Below are positions 60,962-64,000 of a stretch of DNA of 64,000 bases, in pieces. The notes below the pieces were generated by a model. The model had not been told where the DNA came from. It did no database searches and worked only from the letters and a program-made list of their open reading frames with translations. Every line of letters begins with the position of its first letter. The stretch's first letter is position 1. The DNA lies in NCBI RefSeq assembly GCF_003030345.1, contig NZ_CP028158.1, forward strand, positions 7,936,001 through 8,000,000, written 5' to 3'. Source of the stretch: Plantactinospora sp. BC1. Lineage in GTDB: Bacteria; Actinomycetota; Actinomycetes; Mycobacteriales; Micromonosporaceae. The position numbers and the translations under genes are program-made.

Positions 60962-63196
60962 ATGTCCGTAGACGGGTGGAGCAGGCTCCTGGTGCTGGGC
61001 GGGATCCGTTCCGGCAAGTCCGAGTTCGCCGAGTCGCTGCTGAAGGACGTACCGGTTGTCCGTTATGTCGCGACAGCCGTGACCGATCCGGACGACCCGG
61101 AGTGGACGGCCCGGATCGATGCCCACCGGCTGCGCCGGCCGGCGGGCTGGACGACCGAGGAGGCCAACGCCGACCCGTCCCGGCTCGCCGGCCTGATCGC
61201 CGACGCCGGGCCCGGCGACACGCTGCTCGTCGACGACCTCGGCGGCTGGGTGACCGTGCTGCTCGACCCGGCGCACCAGCCCGCCGACGACGTCGCCACC
61301 ATCGGCGAACTCGGGGCGGCGATCCGGGACTGCCCGGCCCGGCTGGTGCTGGTCAGCCCCGAGGTGGGGCTCTCGACGGTGCCGGTGACCCCGCTCGGGC
61401 GGGCCTTCGCCGACGCGCTCGGCACCACCAACCAGACGGTCGCGGACGCCTGCGACGCGGTGGTGCTGGTGATCGCCGGCCAGCCGGCCTGGTTGAAGGT
61501 CGGGGCGGACCAGCCGCCGCCGTCCCCGGACGGCGCCGGCCAGCCCGGGGTACCGGCGCAGGCCGACCGAGCCACCACCGACCGAGCCGCCGACGATCAA
61601 GCCGCCGCCGACCGAGTCACCACCGACCGGGCCACCGACGACCCGGCCACTCCGGCCGGGTCGGCCTGGACCGAGGTACTGGGCGCTGTGCCGCAGGTCC
61701 TCCGCCCGACCGTGATCCCGGCCCCGGCGGCCGAATCGGCGCCGCCGAGCGGGCCGGGGAAGACGGCGGGCTGGACCGCGCCGACCATGGCGCTGCCGAT
61801 GGTCGCCACCGGCCTGGTCATCCAGCCCGGGATGGACCTGCCGATGCCGGACGAGTACGCCGGACCCGCCGCCGTCGACCGGCTCGGCACCCTCGACCTG
61901 CCCGGCGCCGGCCTCGGTCACCTGGAGCGGGTCGTCTCGTTCGCCGCCGCCACGCAGGGTACGGCGACCCCGCAGCCCTGGCGCTCGGTCCGGGTGCTCC
62001 TGCTGCACGGCGACCACTCCGGCGGTGCCGCCGCCGGCGCGGTACCCGGCGAGTCGGCCCGCCGCGCCGAGCAGGCCCGGCAGGGCGCCGGGCCGATCGC
62101 CCGGCTGGCGGCCGAGGCCGGCGCCACCCTCCAGGTGGTCGAGGCACCGCTCTCCCGCCCCGTCGAGGAGGGCCCGGCGCTGAGCGCCGAGGAGGTCGAC
62201 GCGGCCCTGCGCTACGGCTGGCGGCTCGCCGAGGAGGCCGTGGACGCCGGAGTGGACCTGCTGGTCCTCGCCGCCACCGGTGCGGGTACCGAGGCCGCCG
62301 CCGCGGCCGTACTGGCCGCCACGGCCGGCGCCGAACCCGCAGCGGTACTCGGCCGGGTGGTGACGCTCGGCGGGAAGGTGGACGACGAGGCGTGGATGCG
62401 GCGCTGCGCGGCGGTACGGGACGCGATGCACCGCACCCGGCGCAGCCCTCGGGACGCCAAGGACGTACTCGCCGAACTCGGTGGCGGCGACCTGGCGATC
62501 GCCACCGGCGTACTGCTCGGGGCGACCGCCCGGCGTACCCCGGTGCTGCTGGACGGGCCGGTCGGGGTGGCGGCGGGCCTGGTCAGCCGGGACCTCGCCG
62601 GCCAGGCCCGGCACTGGTGCCTGCTGCCGGACCACGGCGACCACCCGGCCGTCAAGCTCGGCGCCGACGTGCTCGACCTGACCCCGCTGTTCGACTTGCG
62701 ACTCGGCCTCGGCGAGGGCGCCGCCGCGCTGGCCGCGCTGCCGCTGCTGCGCTCGGCGCTGACCCTCGCCGGCACCCTGCCGGTGCACCCGAGCCTGGCC
62801 ACCGGCGAACCGACCGACGGCGAACCGGCGAACCCGGCGGACGGCGGCGGGACCGAGCCGGCACCCGAGGACTCGCTCCCACCGGTGCCGGACCCGGCCG
62901 AGCCATGGGCACCGGGTCCGGCGACCGACCGGCCGGGGCAGGGCGACGACAGCCCCGACGACGACCAGGAGTTCATCGAGCCTCCGCCGGCCGGCCCCGG
63001 CCCGACCACCGTGCCGGAGGAGAGCACCGGGCCGGCAGACACCACCGGGCAGCCGTCGACGGACGCGCCGCTGCCGGGAGAGTCGACGACCGACACGCCG
63101 CCACTGCCGGGGCAGCCGTCGACCGGCCGCACCGGGCCGGCGGACGACCGGGACGCCGGGCGGGTCGGCGGCGCCACCGTGCCGCCGGGTGTCTGA
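60962..63196 (+). CDS. Fused adenosylcobinamide kinase/guanylyltransferase (CobU) and CobT-like protein
   Basis: 744 residues. Residues 1-~180 are CobU/CobP: P-loop GGIRSGKS (13-20), IDAHRLRRPAGWTTEE with the guanylylated-His region, LLVDDLGGWV, VSPEVGLSTVPVTPLGRAF and NQTVADACDAVVLVIAG. A ~75-residue DRATTDRAADD-like linker follows. Residues ~260-610 resemble CobT (nicotinate-nucleotide:dimethylbenzimidazole phosphoribosyltransferase): GLGHLERVVSFAA, GVLLGATARRTPVLLDG and the Glu in LGLGEGAAALAAL, but the usual GELGxxNTT loop reads LAATGAGTEAA. Residues ~615-744 are an acidic Pro-rich tail. Stop overlaps cobS by 8 bp. Acts in nucleotide-loop assembly of cobalamin. Confidence 0.88.
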   Translation: MSVDGWSRLLVLGGIRSGKSEFAESLLKDVPVVRYVATAVTDPDDPEWTARIDAHRLRRPAGWTTEEANADPSRLAGLIADAGPGDTLLVDDLGGWVTVLLDPAHQPADDVATIGELGAAIRDCPARLVLVSPEVGLSTVPVTPLGRAFADALGTTNQTVADACDAVVLVIAGQPAWLKVGADQPPPSPDGAGQPGVPAQADRATTDRAADDQAAADRVTTDRATDDPATPAGSAWTEVLGAVPQVLRPTVIPAPAAESAPPSGPGKTAGWTAPTMALPMVATGLVIQPGMDLPMPDEYAGPAAVDRLGTLDLPGAGLGHLERVVSFAAATQGTATPQPWRSVRVLLLHGDHSGGAAAGAVPGESARRAEQARQGAGPIARLAAEAGATLQVVEAPLSRPVEEGPALSAEEVDAALRYGWRLAEEAVDAGVDLLVLAATGAGTEAAAAAVLAATAGAEPAAVLGRVVTLGGKVDDEAWMRRCAAVRDAMHRTRRSPRDAKDVLAELGGGDLAIATGVLLGATARRTPVLLDGPVGVAAGLVSRDLAGQARHWCLLPDHGDHPAVKLGADVLDLTPLFDLRLGLGEGAAALAALPLLRSALTLAGTLPVHPSLATGEPTDGEPANPADGGGTEPAPEDSLPPVPDPAEPWAPGPATDRPGQGDDSPDDDQEFIEPPPAGPGPTTVPEESTGPADTTGQPSTDAPLPGESTTDTPPLPGQPSTGRTGPADDRDAGRVGGATVPPGV

Positions 63197-63995
63197 GGAC
63201 CGGTCCGAGGGCCGGTCCGAGAGCCGGTTTGAGGGCCGGTTCGCGGCCGGCGGCCGGCTGGCCCTGACCACCTTCACCGTCGCGCCGCTGCGGGCCGGTC
63301 GGGTCGACCGCGCCACCGCCGGTACGGCGATGACCCTGGCCCCGCTGGTCGGCGCCCTGCTCGGGGTACTCCTCGCCGGGCTGCTCGGCGGGCTGGCGGC
63401 GATCGCCCCGCCACTGGTCGCCGGTGTGGTGACCGTGGCCGCGGCGGCGCTGCTGACCCGGGGACTGCACCTGGACGGGCTGGCCGACACCGTGGACGCG
63501 CTCGGCTCGTACCGCTCGGGAGAGGCGGCGCTGCGGATCATGCGGCAGCCGGACGTCGGCCCGTTCGGGGTGACCGCGCTGCTGCTCGTACTCCTGCTCC
63601 AGGCGGCGTCGTTCGCGGCGCTGGCGGCCCGGCCGTGGACCGCGCTGCTCGCGACGCTGGCCGCCGGTGCCGCGACCGGCCGGCTGGCGGTGAGCTGGGC
63701 CTGCCGGCGCGGTGTCCCGGCGGCCCGCCCGGAGGGGCTCGGCGCGCTGGTCGCCGGTACCGTCGGCCCGGCGGCGCTGCTCGGGCTCTCCGCCGGGGTG
63801 GCGCTGCTCGCCGTGCCGGCGGTGCCGGGCCGCCCCTGGCAGGGGCCGCTCGCGGTCGCCGTGGCGCTGGCCGGCACCCTGCTGCTGCTCCGGCACGTGG
63901 TACGCCGGATCGGCGGCATCACCGGTGACGTGCTCGGCGCCAGCGTCGAACTCGGCGGCACGCTGTTCTACCTCGGGGTCGTGCTGACCGGCTGA
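63189..63995 (+). CDS. cobS: Adenosylcobinamide-GDP ribazoletransferase
   Basis: Last step of cobalamin nucleotide-loop assembly, in the membrane. 268 residues with about seven hydrophobic helices and family motifs RGLHLDGLADTVDALG (catalytic-type Asp/His), SYRSGEAALRIMRQPDVGPF and GGITGDVLGASVELG. Start GTG 63189 lies 8 bp inside the upstream gene. A charged N-terminal tail (SEDRSEGRSESRFEG) is unusual. The gene ends 5 bp before the window edge. Confidence 0.94.
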   Translation: MSEDRSEGRSESRFEGRFAAGGRLALTTFTVAPLRAGRVDRATAGTAMTLAPLVGALLGVLLAGLLGGLAAIAPPLVAGVVTVAAAALLTRGLHLDGLADTVDALGSYRSGEAALRIMRQPDVGPFGVTALLLVLLLQAASFAALAARPWTALLATLAAGAATGRLAVSWACRRGVPAARPEGLGALVAGTVGPAALLGLSAGVALLAVPAVPGRPWQGPLAVAVALAGTLLLLRHVVRRIGGITGDVLGASVELGGTLFYLGVVLTG

Positions 63996-64000
63996 CCGGG

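Overview
The window is high-GC DNA (GTG and TTG starts are frequent, third codon positions nearly all G or C) and reads as chromosome of a filamentous actinobacterium, most likely Micromonosporaceae. No rRNA, tRNA, CRISPR array, phage gene, integrase or insertion sequence was seen. The gene order strongly recalls the conserved actinobacterial respiration/cell-envelope neighbourhood known in Mycobacterium tuberculosis as Rv2185c-Rv2208 (START-domain protein, fadD15-like ligase, pimB, small Cys protein, exonuclease/UvrC fusion, trpD, ctaE-qcrCAB, ctaF-ctaC, adoK, HesB/ErpA, glycerate kinase, DUF3043 membrane protein, cobUT, cobS). That comparison is from memory, not from a search.

Layout. 1-7.1 kb: tail of a helical-repeat protein, a PlsC-type acyltransferase, a two-TM protein, trehalose-6-phosphate synthase (otsA) and a translationally coupled flavin monooxygenase/alpha-beta hydrolase pair. 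7.4-9.8 kb: a secreted family-6 cellulase and a divergent LacI regulator, with two near-identical palindromic operators between them. 9.8-13.5 kb: a co-directional set (START-domain protein, Cys-containing disordered protein, ROK glucokinase, endonuclease/phosphatase-fold protein). 13.6-17.8 kb: acyl-CoA ligase and a histidine kinase/response regulator pair. 18-22.3 kb: DUF4395 plus thioredoxin-like membrane proteins, pimB, an M48 protease and a small four-Cys protein. 22.5-31.8 kb: NYN ribonuclease-like protein, DEDDh/GIY-YIG fusion, RelA/SpoT paralogue, NUDIX, sugar nucleotidyltransferase, AsnC-type sensor domain, hydrolase and DUF4142 protein.

32-41 kb is the respiratory core: trpD, an orphan receiver domain, a CtaG-like assembly protein, ctaE-qcrC-qcrA-qcrB (ATGA-coupled), then ctaC-ctaF on the other strand. 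Cytochrome oxidase subunit I (ctaD) is not in the window. 41-48.6 kb carries a cysteine desulfurase with a TusA-like carrier, adoK, an A-type Fe-S carrier, glycerate kinase, nadA and murA. 48.7-58.6 kb holds a DUF3043 protein, an AzlCD exporter with a divergent XRE-cupin regulator and paired dyads, a three-gene ABC-2 exporter, and a 1515-residue disordered/TPR/WG-repeat protein. 58.7-64 kb: aldo/keto reductase, M50 protease, small protein and the cobalamin genes cobU-cobT fusion and cobS.

Two sequence-wide patterns stand out. At least ten genes have a TANNNT-like -10 box 6-7 nt before the start codon and no ribosome binding site, the signature of leaderless transcription. Several genes also have short tandem repeats that begin in the last codons or stop codon and continue into the downstream spacer.
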